A stretch of 64,000 nucleotides of DNA. Origin: Physcia stellaris. Lineage: Eukaryota; Ascomycota; Lecanoromycetes; Caliciales; Physciaceae. Shown here piece after piece: positions 45,234-56,461 of the stretch. The first letter of the stretch is position 1. Every line of letters starts with the position of its first letter. The stretch covers positions 496,001 through 560,000 of the forward strand of contig JABSSW010000025.1 in assembly GCA_018902385.1 (NCBI GenBank), in the 5' to 3' direction. The notes beneath the pieces were generated by a model that saw only the letters and a program-made list of their open reading frames with translations, was not told the DNA's origin and made no database searches. The position numbers and the translations under genes were made by a program.

Positions 45234-47062
45234 ACCGCATGTACATCCCTCTCACAAAGTAACAGAAGGATCATCCGGGGCAAAATAGAAAAGCCTCGTT
45301 TCTTCCTGGGATTACGATCCTTGTCTATTCAGACAAGAGTTTGGTCAATGCAGAAGATGAGACCTAGTGTGAGTGTGTTCAGAAATTCGAATTATTTCAA
45401 TGATCCATCCGAGCCCAGGATCTAATCTTGCGTCGCCTCTATCTGCGCTGCGCTACTCGGGCCCATGCTAGGCGGCCTTATGTTGTACCGAGGGTTTCAA
45501 TAAAGCGGAAGCAATATCGAATGACAAAAAGAAGCTGACAAGAACGGTCCTTGCAGCATCCTGGTAGCTGTGTTGGGTGGCAGTGATCCTTCAGGAGAAG
45601 AAGCCAAAAGCGATGGGGACATTTCCATTTATACTTACCTCCAGCCATATAGACGGGTCGGTCCCAATGCTTGCAATGCCGACTAGACGAGACGCAACCG
45701 GTCGATATTGTGTCTCTCGGGGTAACCTCGCTCAGTCTTACAGCTCGTCTGATGGCTTGATCCGACGCATCAAGAAAGAAAGCCACATGGTTTCGATGGT
45801 GCACCGAGGTCCCTGAGAACAAATATGAGGACATCTCAATATTTTTGTCGCAAGTGCTTCAGCACCAGCAGCGATGTTTGTGGACAGATTGCGAGAGTAT
45901 CGAGATCAATTTGTGCGCAGATTGTTTTATCAGCCGCAGAATTTACTTTGGTTCTTCATGTGCAGTATCACTGGACGTCGGGTGCTCTAGGCATTATCAT
46001 CCACAGGAGGAAACGTCATCGAGCTTACTGCTGAGTCCAGAGATATCCGTAGTTCAGCTCGATCATCTGAGGTTGCTTGGCGGCCAATCCTGAAAGAATG
46101 TACGGAGCGGAATTATCTAGGCGGGGCTGTGATGCGCCATCAGCCTCATTACTCCGCTTTCGTAGCCTGTATAGATTATGTGAGCAGTGTTGGTCTGTTG
46201 TGTTGGTTTATTCTTGTTATTGCTTGTGGACTACACTACGCCATGTTGACCCAGAGACTGTCAAGCGGTCTCAAGGTATTGCTATACCTTTCCCAGGCTA
46301 CTAAGGACTCCATCTCCACTCTCCAGCGTCATAGTTGTTACGGACGAAGACAGGCTAGGATAGAATTATGCTTTTGAGTAGCTGGTTGGGGTTTATCGAC
46401 TCATCACATAGGGCTCATCACATAGTCTAAGAGACCTAATTTGGATCCTAGGTCGATAATTTTTTAGCACCTATATCACATGGCTAAATCAACGGGTGGC
46501 CTTTGTACTTCTGAATATGTAAGCCGCTCCTGAACCAGGGAACAACATTTCGTCTCCTAACGATCTAGTATTGTGTAGCAAGTCTCGTTCTGCGCACAGA
46601 AATCGCTTAACCTAAGAGTTTAGTAGGTTAAAGCACAGTTTCAACCCTCATGAAGTCCCACCTTTAGCGAAATGCAGTCTGATCTAGCTTCCAGCGAACA
46701 CGTTTGTAATACCAATTGTATGCATTCATTAAGTCGTTGAATATTTTCATCGAATTCGGATGGCATTGCCTCTGATGCTAATCAACCCCTTTTCCCTTGC
46801 CAGAATCTTAACGCTATTAAATACAGCATTCTTGGTAATTCTAACCAGTAACCATCTCCCTCTATTCCAGCGTCCCACAGGATCTTTACATGCGTCTCCT
46901 TCTTAATGTACCAGAAAGCGCCTTCAAGCACTATAATCTGAATAATACGATGTTTCCCTCGTTAAAATAAATTAAAATCTAGCTTTATCACTAACGCCAT
47001 CTGTGATAAAAGTTTTGATGCAACTAGCATATCGTAATATATTGTATTGAGCTTTTGAAAGA
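45234..47062. other. Gene-poor interval before the hAT-like element
   Basis: 1.8 kb with only short overlapping ORFs. No family was recognised. Confidence 0.5.
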
Positions 47063-48341
47063 GAGGATCACTATTCGGAGGATACATTTTACTATTTGGA
47101 GGAAGAAAATGAGGTTCTTAGCAGTACGCAGAGGCGATATAATAGAGCACTAATAAGGAGTGTAACGTGATCAGAATCCGATGATTCTGAGAGATCATAA
47201 TTTTGTTGTTCTGTAGATGTGCTATGGACGGATTTCTAGTAGATCTATTGCCAAGCAATTAAGGTGCGTCACGTGACGCTTCGCTTATTGATCAATTATC
47301 AGTTTTCTTGTTTCATCTTTTTAACAGAGAATAGAGTTAGAGCTACAAGTTTTTTGCTCAATGTTTTCACTCTCATCTTTCGACATTTCACTGAAAAGAA
47401 TCATTATGTGAAAGATGACTTTCGTAGAGCTGAATGAGCGAATTTCAATGTTGCAAAAATGAAAGAAATCGATTCGAAACGCATTGAGTAATTGAAATGC
47501 GATGTTTTGATCTCAGACAATTTGATGAAACGTCGAGTTCGTTCTTCGCAAATCCGTCAAGCATCTGTTTCAAATGTTTCACGTCAGACTTTTGATCGTG
47601 TATCAGGCATTTGACGATCAAATTTGAACTGACATTTGAGACAGAGACGAGCAAAAGATCAGAAAACGTGATTTTTGAAGCATGTTATGCCTGAAATATG
47701 AGCAGAAAACGTGTAATTAGCATGCGAATAAATAACTTCGATGCGTTTTCGAGTTTTAGCGTATGCAGAACTCATCGGAAAGCTCGCTTAAATGCGGATC
47801 CGAAAATTCCCTTCTCGCAAGAAATTATAACGAGTTTTCGTCAATAATTGAATTTCCACAACAACAACAAATACAAATGAATTGAAAATTTATACTATTA
47901 TTTAAACATATATGACTTATTCATTTATAAATTTAAAACAATATATTTACAACATTGAAATTTCAATGTTCTAATACAAAACTGCCAAGATATACTAAAT
48001 TTAAGCTTATTTTAGCAAGAAATTTGAACTTCAATTTCTCTCGTGCTTTCAATACAAAAAAAAACATGTTAATGCATGTAACGATTATTAAATCGAACAA
48101 CAATTGTTGTGTATATCAATTAAAACATTTCAAACAACTATGCGTTTTCAGAAATTTCAAAAATTTGATATTGCGAAAGTCATTTTTTATTCGTAGGTAT
48201 TGCGGGGAGGGGATTTTCGAATCCGCATTTAAGCGAGCTTTCCGATGAGTTCTGCATACGCTAATTCTTGATAGGTTCCGAGAAAACAATCCTAACTCTA
48301 TTCTCCAGATAGTAAAATGTATCTTCCGAATAGTGATCCCC
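47063..48341. mobile_element. hAT-like non-autonomous DNA element with an 8-bp target duplication
   Basis: The terminal inverted repeats read GGATCACTATTCGGAGGATA on the left and the inverse of GGATCACTATTCGGAAGATA on the right, continuing to ATTTTACTAT (about 35 bp, few mismatches). TTGAAAGA is repeated directly outside both ends (47055-47062 and 48342-48349). An 8-bp duplication is typical of hAT transposons. No transposase is recognisable in the 1,279 bp. The interior is AT-rich and carries a second, nested inverted-repeat element. Confidence 0.75.
47756..48264. mobile_element. Nested 509-bp element with 65-bp inverted arms
   Basis: Left arm 47756-47820 and right arm 48200-48264 are inverted copies differing at about four positions, starting TTAGCGTATGCAGAACTCAT. 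The edges (TTA...TAA) fit a TA target. The 379-bp loop is A/T-rich and non-coding. It would fold into a long hairpin and is probably a MITE inserted into the larger element. Confidence 0.75.
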
Positions 48342-48349
48342 TTGAAAGA

Positions 48350-48834
48350 ACGGATAGAGTGATTTAAGGTCTGAAGATGGGTACTTACTCGCTAAGGCGC
48401 TAGGGCGCATGATGAGGCACTCATAAAATTGTAAATTGACGGATGATGTCTGTCGTGAAGATTGAATGTACTACTTACAATGATGGTAATCGTCGTTTGT
48501 GGCCTTGTTGTTGGGGTTGTATGCCATAGTCTGGCAGTGGGCCTGGCTGTAAGTGGCGCCTTGTCCGCTTGGGTATCCTGTGCACAGTTCTTGCTACTGA
48601 GGCAGTTTTCATGAAGGTTTTTCTTGAAAACTTAATGTTTAAGAACAGGGGAGTTGCAACGCGAGGCGTACTTTTTCAGGGTTCATAAGGCGCAAATGCT
48701 CGAATCAAGATGGGTAATCATAAATGCTATCTAAGCGTAGGTTCCACTCCACTTGCTCATTAAATTGCACCCAACCTAATTTTCATATACATACTAGCCT
48801 CCACACTTTTCGTACTAGCTTAGTATTACCGGAT
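48350..48834. other. Intergenic
   Basis: 3' flank of the zincophore-like gene. Nothing recognised. Confidence 0.5.
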
Positions 48835-49834
48835 CTAATCGCAGTGTACATCACCATTTGAGTGGGTATGGCACTCCTAGGCAGGATCAAGTCAGCTTTG
48901 AAAGTGTGGAGATGAGCACCAATTGACTCACCGCCGGAACATCACTCGTAGCGGAAGCAGCATCAGCGACCGTCGGCGTTGGTGTAGCAGCTGCAGGAGT
49001 CCCACTCATACTCGATGTTGTGGCTCCCTCCATGGGCACGGTACCAGGACATCCAACGCCCGGTATAGTGATGTCATAAGCATAGACTTCCAGAGCAAAA
49101 TACTGCAAGATGTCACTATCATGGGTCGCGAAGGTGGCATTTGTCCTCGCCAGCTCGAGCGCGCCGGCATAGCCTTCGGCGAAGTGCTCGACATGGTCTT
49201 CTCCAAAGGCGGGCATGTGGAAGAGACGGTGGATGAGGTCAGAGCCAAAGTAGGTATTGGTCTCGCTCACGGCGACAGTGTATCCGAACGCACAGAGCTG
49301 CTTTAGGGGTCGGCGCGTCTCGTAGGAGAGGTCTCAGATGACCGTCTCGTTTGTAGCGTTTGAGCCACGCCAATGCGCGCCCCATTCTAGATACCCGTTA
49401 ATATTCTGGGAAGAAGATGGGATGATAGATGTACCAGGCTGCTTGCAGTTACCATCGGGATCATCGCAGCGGAACAAGGCATCGCCTCTATCTCCACTGA
49501 CAACCTTCTCGTAGTACCCAATGGCCTCCCCAGAGGGAGCGTCCCCGAAGTATTTCTGGTAGTGAGCAGAGCTGTTGCCGAAACGGAGGATGTGCTCCTT
49601 GGCATGCTCAGCTAGCGTGACGGCGTCTGCGAGTCCCTTCCGAAGCTGAATAACCTCGCTGGCATTGCAGGATTCATGGATCACGAACTCGGTTGTGGCT
49701 CCAGCGTTCCAGGCTGTCGTGCTGTGGGAATGCTCGGAAGTCCCGTTCGAGTCAGCGCGTGGTTGAATCGGTGCCGGGATGGCGAGAGCACATGATGCCG
49801 CGAGGGCAACAGTGAGAGAGACTGAGCAATACAT
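48835..49834 (-). pseudogene. Zincophore-type secreted protein (Pra1 / Asp f 2 family) with an in-frame stop
   Basis: The minus-strand frame from Met 49834 has a signal peptide (VSLTVALAASCALAIPAP), then the family's WNAG...HESCNA block, an HAKEHILRFG segment, FGDAPSGEAIGYYEKVV and FRCDDPDGNC. A TGA at 49334-49336 stands where the family has a conserved Cys. The same frame continues without a shift through the HRxxH zinc-site motif (HRLFH) and LQYFALEVYAYDI. A second exon (48835-48876) after a GTGAGT intron adds a short His/Cys C-terminus (CHTHSNGDVHC) typical of zinc-capturing members. Everything but the one stop looks intact, so it is a recent pseudogene, a readthrough case or a sequence error. 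The zinc transporter gene often found beside this family is not in this window. Confidence 0.82.
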
Positions 49835-51482
49835 TTTCAATAAAAAATTGTCGTGAGAGAGCGGTAGGTCTATGTGCTCAGCCAAGTCCTCAATTGAAAA
49901 GGTATCGGGGAATCGGGTGGACAATTGCGGATGAGAAAGCATGTTGGAAGAGCTCCTTATATATCCATCGATGAATGAACGAGCCATGAGCTACGGGCTG
50001 AACCATGAATATAACGCTTCAGCTTTCTCCAGTGTGCCGTGGCGAGCATGGCTTCTCCATGATCAAATGAATCCAGTCATAGACAAGCAAAATCTGGAGA
50101 CATAAGACTCTGTTGAGGACATTGATACATGTTCGCTTCACATGCGCAATGAGGCCATCAACGATGCCAAGAAGGTCGACTGGATTCGATAATGAGGACC
50201 TTGATACTGCCAAGACAATTGACTCCACCTTTTCCTCCAAATTTCCAGTCTTCGGACGACGCCGACGACATCGCCAAGATGAGCATCTTCTTCAAATGGG
50301 GTGAAGTGACGATGGGATTGCATGATAAGTGAAGCCAAATACGATAGTGCTGTTTATCTTGCGCCTCGAACGCTTGGCGCTTGTCATCCTTCGTCTAGGC
50401 CTACTGCTAACTTTCTCAGTGCATCCCAAATGTACATGTACCTTGCAGTCTGCTGACAGCAGGAACGCCCGAGGTTGGACCGGTGGTTGATTTCGGGACC
50501 ACTTAGAAGATCGGGTGCATCTAGATTCGAGGAAGATCCTGCACTTTCTCCGCTTCTGCTCACTGGGGCTGAGATCAATGGACAAATCCCGAAGTGCGGG
50601 ATAGATGCCCTGCTCACTGATAGAGTATGATGGGTTTGCGTGGGGGTCGAAGAAGGGGAGGGCATGCAACAATAGGCGTTCATCCTTTTCCTCTTTAGCA
50701 AATGTCAATGCTGAAAATCCCAGCGCGGGGGGCCATGACTAAAGGAGAGTCTGTCCAGCGATAATTCGTACCACTCGTGCTTGAGTAGATCCCGACCATC
50801 TGATCAGGTAAGGCGGTGGTTTGCACTCCACAATTATCGCATTCGTGTTTTGCTTATCCACGCCCTTTTCCTCATTCAGAATCCCCCGACTCAACCAGGT
50901 AACATGAATAGATTCCTCGCTGGGGTGGTGGTTTCGACTGCACCTTGGTCCTGGAAACCCAACTGTCTCGTTGTCTAGCAACCAGCCAGCAATGTCTCGA
51001 CGGCTATGGCCACGAACAAGATAATCCCCATGACATGGACAACATCACCATAAGAAGAATGTCCTTCTGTGAGGCTGCAATATTATGAAACACCTTTCAA
51101 ACAGCATAATGTAGCATATTAAGCTGGCATTGCTGATGTTAAGGATCGGAGAAAGGTTGGCGTTTGCCAGCAGCTGCCTTAAATTGTAACTTTGACCGCT
51201 GGGACCCATCTCCATCATCAAGATATACTAATTTCGCTATCATTTGCACGTCCTAGTCACGAAGGCAAAAGACTTCACAACTTTGGAACAAGATGTGAGG
51301 TTGGAGTAGACTTCAATTCACCGCCACCAGCGCTTCATTGGCCTTGACTAGCGAGCCAATCATAGAGGGATGGGTCGAACAAGCTTGAACACTAAAAAAG
51401 CTTGGCTAAACTATGAATTCTCGACTTATCCATCGCGCCGTAAAACTAGTACTGTGACCCTGTGAAGGTCGTGGCTCCATCT
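49835..51482. other. Gene-poor interval, 1.6 kb
   Basis: Short overlapping ORFs at 50138-50708 (both strands) show no family resemblance. It holds the promoter regions of the flanking genes. Confidence 0.5.
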
Positions 51483-53879
51483 ATGAATGTAGCGAATTTG
51501 ACTGAGCTCGTGCAAGGTAAACACTATACGTCGGGTTTTTCCAGAACAGGATTGAGGCTGCTGCGAGAGAAGCATGTACCTTGCACTTTAGTGGCGTCTC
51601 TCTCAATGCGTCTTTCCAGGCATGTGGACGAGACAGTGACCGCTGTTTCACCACGAGACTGTGTATCTGAGGACGACCAAATCACACCCTCTTCCAACTA
51701 TAGCGCCGCTGACCCTCTCGCTCCTGCGTACATACCAGCCCATACATCGCAGAGTCTGGCATCCTCGGCATCAGACTCTATCCAGCAGCGGGATATTATC
51801 ACAGCTTCGATACGAGAGGCTTTTGAGGGAAAGAGATATGCCAGCCTCGATGATTTCGATATTTTGGCCATGATAGGTCGCGAGAATTTCGCTAAGATCT
51901 TTCTGGTCAAGGCGAAGGTGTCGCAGATTTTGTACGCCCTAAAAAGCACAAGAAAAGATTTTATTGTTGAAAATGAGGAAGCTGGACACATCAAGGAAGA
52001 GAAAGATGCCCTATTGACCGCGGCCAAAGAAAGACATCCTTTCATAGTGCAGGTGAAATCAGCATTTCAAACAGACACGAGAATCTATACCATACTAGAA
52101 CATCTCGGTGGAGGAGACTTAATGCACCATATTCAGAAAGGTACCCACATCTTATACTAGTAGTGTAGATGGTTGTTTCTCCCCTAGCGGGGACTTTTAT
52201 CGAAGTCATCCAGTTCTATCCTAACTTATGCCTGGGACAAATTTCTGATGAAAAAGACTAACCTAAATCAGGACTATTCAGTGCAGACCAAGCTCAGTAA
52301 GCTCACGAACTCGTTCTTGTTCGCATATAATACTAGGAGCTAACGGGATCCGAAATACCCAGGTTCTACGCTGCTCAAGTTTTAGTAAGTTCTTTCATGT
52401 CTATTGCGGGGTGAGCAAGTATCCCATGGTCTGGTGTGGTGGGTTTTGTGCCATCCATGCATCGCCAATAAAACGCATTGTGAACAGACACATACCTGTC
52501 TTTGGCACAAAGTATATGATCTGACATGGAAACGACATCATTCTCTCATTCCATCCCAAGTCGGGTACTCAAAGGTCTGTCAAGGTATAGTTTAGAAAAG
52601 ATCGCACCACTTAGTACCAGGTCATTTGGTATGGATGAGTTGCATGGCAGCACTAAGCGAAACACATCGCCCAACCCCGGATTACTGATTGATACCTCTT
52701 CCCTAGCTTGCACAAAAGTTCCTTCACGAGCACGGCATTCTGCACAGAAACCTTAAGCTTGATAACATGCTGCTTGGAATGGACGGATACATCAAGGTGA
52801 CCGGTCTTGATTTTTGTAAGTCTGGAATAGACTACAATACCAAGACTTCTACGTTCTGCGGGACTACAGAATTTATGGCTCCAGAAGTAAGTCTGTCGTG
52901 CAATTGATGAATCATCAATGTTTCTCTCCCGGAAACAGAAGGCTTAATGATTGTAACAGATTCTTGTAAGTGATCTTTTCGTAGGGATAATATCGTGTAT
53001 ACCCTGTTCAGATGTACTGCTATTGGCCAACAAAGTGTGTGTTACTACACAGGTGACCCTAAAGTAGTGAATACATCTTGGCTCCCATAAGGGGTAACGT
53101 TCTGGCGAGGAGACTTTTGCAGAGTTCACAGTGGTCGCACCAACTCACTGCATCGTTGCCCGGCATCTTTATTGACAAGCATTGATCTAACTATCGCCAC
53201 TTGCGGATAGCTTGGCAAAGAGTACGGCTTAGAGGTGGATTGGTGGGCATTTGGAATCACAATGTACCAAATGTTACTGGGGCAGTCTCCTTGTAAGTAA
53301 AGTCCACGATAAGACACCAATATCACGATTGTATTTCACGGATATCTTTACGACCACGCAGTATATGTAAGACTGTTTGTCCCTTCCAAGGCCACCAAAT
53401 TGATCGTTTCACAACGGAAAACCCGCTAATTTTCACAATTCTGGTAGTTCATGGTGAGAGCGAAGATGATATCTACGATGCTATCCTCTCAGACGAACCA
53501 CCTTACCCACCCCATATGCCCGCGGAGAATGTCAATATCCTTCAACGACTGCTTGATAAGGAGCCAAAGACAAGGCTCGGATGTGGTCCAACGGGGGCAC
53601 AAGACATCATGAACCATCCATATTTTCGGAACATTGAATGGGAAGATATTTACCATAAACGAGTGAAGCCACCGTTCCTACCAAGAACCGATAGCTCTAT
53701 AGATGTATCCAATTTCGACCAGGATCTTACAAGCGTCACACCAAGATTGTCACCTGTGGAGAGTGGTAAGCCTCTTTCACGCATGTAACCTGCAGCTGCC
53801 ACACTAAAACTCTTCACCAGTTCTTTCATTGGCCATGCAAGAGGAATTCCGAGATTTCTCGCATATGGGCGTTCATTAA
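51483..53879 (+). CDS. Protein kinase C-like protein, predicted pseudokinase
   Basis: Eight exons join in frame: 51483-52140, 52272-52296, 52363-52384, 52707-52886, 52960-52965, 53211-53292, 53448-53765, 53821-53879 (449 aa). From residue about 122 the protein follows fungal Pkc1: [62 protein letters not shown], the [15 protein letters not shown] block and a [14 protein letters not shown] tail. The PKC regulatory domains (C2, C1, HR1) are missing; instead there are about 120 Ser/Thr-rich residues. Catalytic motifs are changed. The Gly-rich loop reads GRENFAKI, the HRD motif is HRN (N250), and the DFG position has lost its Asp (VTGLDFCK). The ATP-binding Lys (YALK) and the activation-loop Thr remain. 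Exon 5 has only 6 nt. Intron 3 contains a MITE copy. Confidence 0.8.
52420..52631 (-). mobile_element. MITE-like element, copy F (inside an intron of the kinase gene)
   Basis: About 212 bp, orientation as D and E. The left end is TATCCCATGGTCTGGTGTGG and the right end is more diverged (AGTACCAGGTCATTTGGTA). It shares CCATGCATCGCCAATAAAAC and CTTTGGCACAAAGTATATGA. It starts 35 bp after the GTAAGT donor of intron 3. Confidence 0.8.
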
Positions 53880-54551
53880 GGCCTAGAAAGGTTGCGAACG
53901 GATATTTTCGAAGCGGAAAGAACCCTGGCCAGATGATGTAGCCATAGTAGCAGGCACATGTAGGAGCCAAAGACCCGGCTAAAGGTAAGACAGAAAAGTA
54001 TTCCACACGCTGGTAGAGGGTGGCACATTAGTTTCGGCGGCTACGAGTTCCGGCAGCGCTCTAGAGGCAATTCCGGGCTTCGCCCTATTAAGTCCTCGGA
54101 TATGAAACGAGGCAAACGTCGGTGGGTTTCGTAGTAAAGCTTTGGGAAAGGCGACAACGAGTGGGTGTGACGTACGGGGGCATGATGAGTTGAGCGGGGC
54201 TTCTGCGGACGAGAATACTCGTGTAGATCTTGATGCCCGTGATCTCCTGCAGGTCCAGCTTAGACTCGTAACGTATGTTTCGTTTTCATTCTCGCGACAT
54301 AAGGTGAGGTCATCTGACTTGTATCAATACCAAGATACCTCGGTAAGTCCCGGTTTGCTTGATTCAAACACTCAACACAAATTCCATCCATAACACTAGT
54401 ACTGGCCTTTCACCTCAAATTGATTTTGACGCCTCTTAATTTTCCTTCCCTCCTCCACCACTCCGTCGGCCAACCCGTCGATGCTTTCGCTCACATACCT
54501 CTGTTGATTTGATATTCTCCCCTTCATCCAAGTTTCGCAAGCCTCACCATA
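53880..54551. other. Intergenic
   Basis: About 670 bp: kinase 3' flank and permease promoter, with C/T-rich stretches from 54430. Confidence 0.5.
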
Positions 54552-56461
54552 ATGAACCTTCAAACCCCGGGCATTCCTTCAGCTCCTATCGCTGATTCAA
54601 AAGATGCTTCTCCACCCAGTCAAGAAACCTCTCGTCCAGGGCTTCCCCATGCCGAAGCCCTGGGAAATGACAACATCAGCCCCATCTACTACGACCGGCT
54701 GGACATGCAGCGCATGGGAAAGAAGCAAGAATTACGCCGCAACTTCCGCCTTCTGTCATCGATCGCCTTCACAAGCTGTGTCATGGGCACCTGGGAGGTT
54801 CTCCTGTGTATCAGCAACCAGAGTCTTTTGATTGCAGGGCCGGCTGGTGTCTTCTGGTCCCTTGTCTGGGCATACATAGGGCAATTGTTCGTTGTACTGT
54901 CACTAGCAGAGATGGCATCCATTGCGCCGACCGCCGGTGGCCAATATCACTGGGTATCAGAATTCGCACCGAGGGCTTATCAAAAGATGTTGAGCTATGC
55001 TTCCGGATGGCTGTCAGCGTTAGCACTTCAAAGCTTTCTGGCCGTGAACTGCTTCCTCGTCGCAAGGATGATTCTCGGTTTGGCTGTGCTGAATAACGAA
55101 ACATTCATACTACGGCAATGGCACATCACCTTGTTGATAATCGCTATAGTCTTGGCGCTAGCCGCATTTAATATCTTCGCTGGAAAACACCTGGCCTTTG
55201 CCGAGTTCGTATTCGCGGCATTCCATTTTCTGGCCGTTATTCCGATTGTGGCTGTCCTTCTGGCCTTCACACCCAAGAAACAGTCAGCCAAGGTGGTTTT
55301 CCGGGATTTCGGCGAAGATATAGCTGGTTGGAGCTCGACGAGCCTGGCAGTAATTGTCGGGCAGCTCTGCTCATTTTTCATTGTCCTGCGTCAGTGGCTC
55401 TACGACTATCCATATCTCTCGAAGCGCTAACAAATACTACAGGCTCCGAGACTGCGGCTCAAATGTGTACGCAAGCATTCCAATTGTTGTGTTACCCTAT
55501 AAAAAGCTAACAGCAAGTGTAGCAGAAGAGGTCTCGGACGCAGGCATAGTGGTTCCTCGCAGCATGATCTGGAGCTACATACTCAACATCCCGTTGACAT
55601 TTGCCATCCTGGTAACCTTCCTCTTTTGTATCGACGATGTCTATTCGGCTGTGGATTCTCCATCCGGCTTTGCTTTTATATACGTTTTCCGCAAGACGAT
55701 CGGAGCCGGAGCAGGCGCAAATGTACTTGTACACGTCATTGTGATTGCCAACCTCTTCGTCGCGGCTAGCGTCTTCACTGTAACTTCACGCCAGCTATTT
55801 GCTTTCGCTCGGGATGACGGTGTTCCGGCTTCTGGATGGCTTGCCAAGGTAAGCAGTTTTCGACCAATTCTTCGTCATCCAGACTTTCGGTCTTGTTAGC
55901 TGCACATGTTGCGCTGAATATACAGACTGTGATGTGACGACTTCGTCATGAATTGTCTTCTCTCCTTCGCTAGAAATGACTTAGCAATTTTAACAGATAG
56001 GTAACACACGACTGACCCTACAACAGGTGCATAACCGATACTACGTCCCTCAAAACTCCATAGCAGCAACAGCGCTCTTCACAATCCTCCTAAGTCTCCT
56101 AATCCTAGGCTCCACCGAGGCCTTCGCCACCATCATTTCCCTCGGAGTAATTGCTCTCATGGCAACCTACGCACTCTCAATCAGCTGCTTCTTGCTCAAA
56201 CGGCGCCGAGGTCAACGACTACCTCCAGGCCGCTGGAGCATGGGCCGCGCAGGTCCAACGGTCAATGTACTTGCTTTGATATACACGGCCTGGGCTTTCT
56301 TCTGGAGCTTCTGGCCTGTGGAACCGAATCCTGATTATGCGACTTTCAATTGGGCGATTTCGATCTTTATGGCTGTGGTCATACTCGCTTGCCTGGAGTA
56401 TTTTGTTCATGGGAGGAAACATTATAGGGGTCCTGCGGTTAAGGTGCAGAGTTATCAGTAA
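54552..56461 (+). CDS. Amino-acid/GABA-type permease (APC superfamily)
   Basis: Four exons (54552-55389, 55443-55466, 55523-55848, 56027-56461) encode 540 aa. About 12 hydrophobic segments are visible. The first carries the family's FTSCVMGTWEVLL, then GPAGVFWSLVWAYIGQ, MASIAPTAGGQYHWVSEFAP, the substrate-helix region SETAAQMSEEVSDAGIVVPR (built across two introns, with a 24-nt exon), and VTSRQLFAFARDDGVP. This is the fungal choline/GABA/amino-acid transporter group (Uga4/Bat1-like). The substrate cannot be told from sequence. The gene stands alone, with no catabolic cluster around it. Confidence 0.92.

Noticed and set aside
48835-51482. Zinc transporter gene next to the zincophore-type gene
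   Set aside because: I looked upstream for the usual divergent transporter and found no membrane protein frame.
51483-53879. Kinase region as a pseudogene broken by a MITE
   Set aside because: Splice sites join all parts in frame and the MITE lies in an intron, so the gene is structurally intact.
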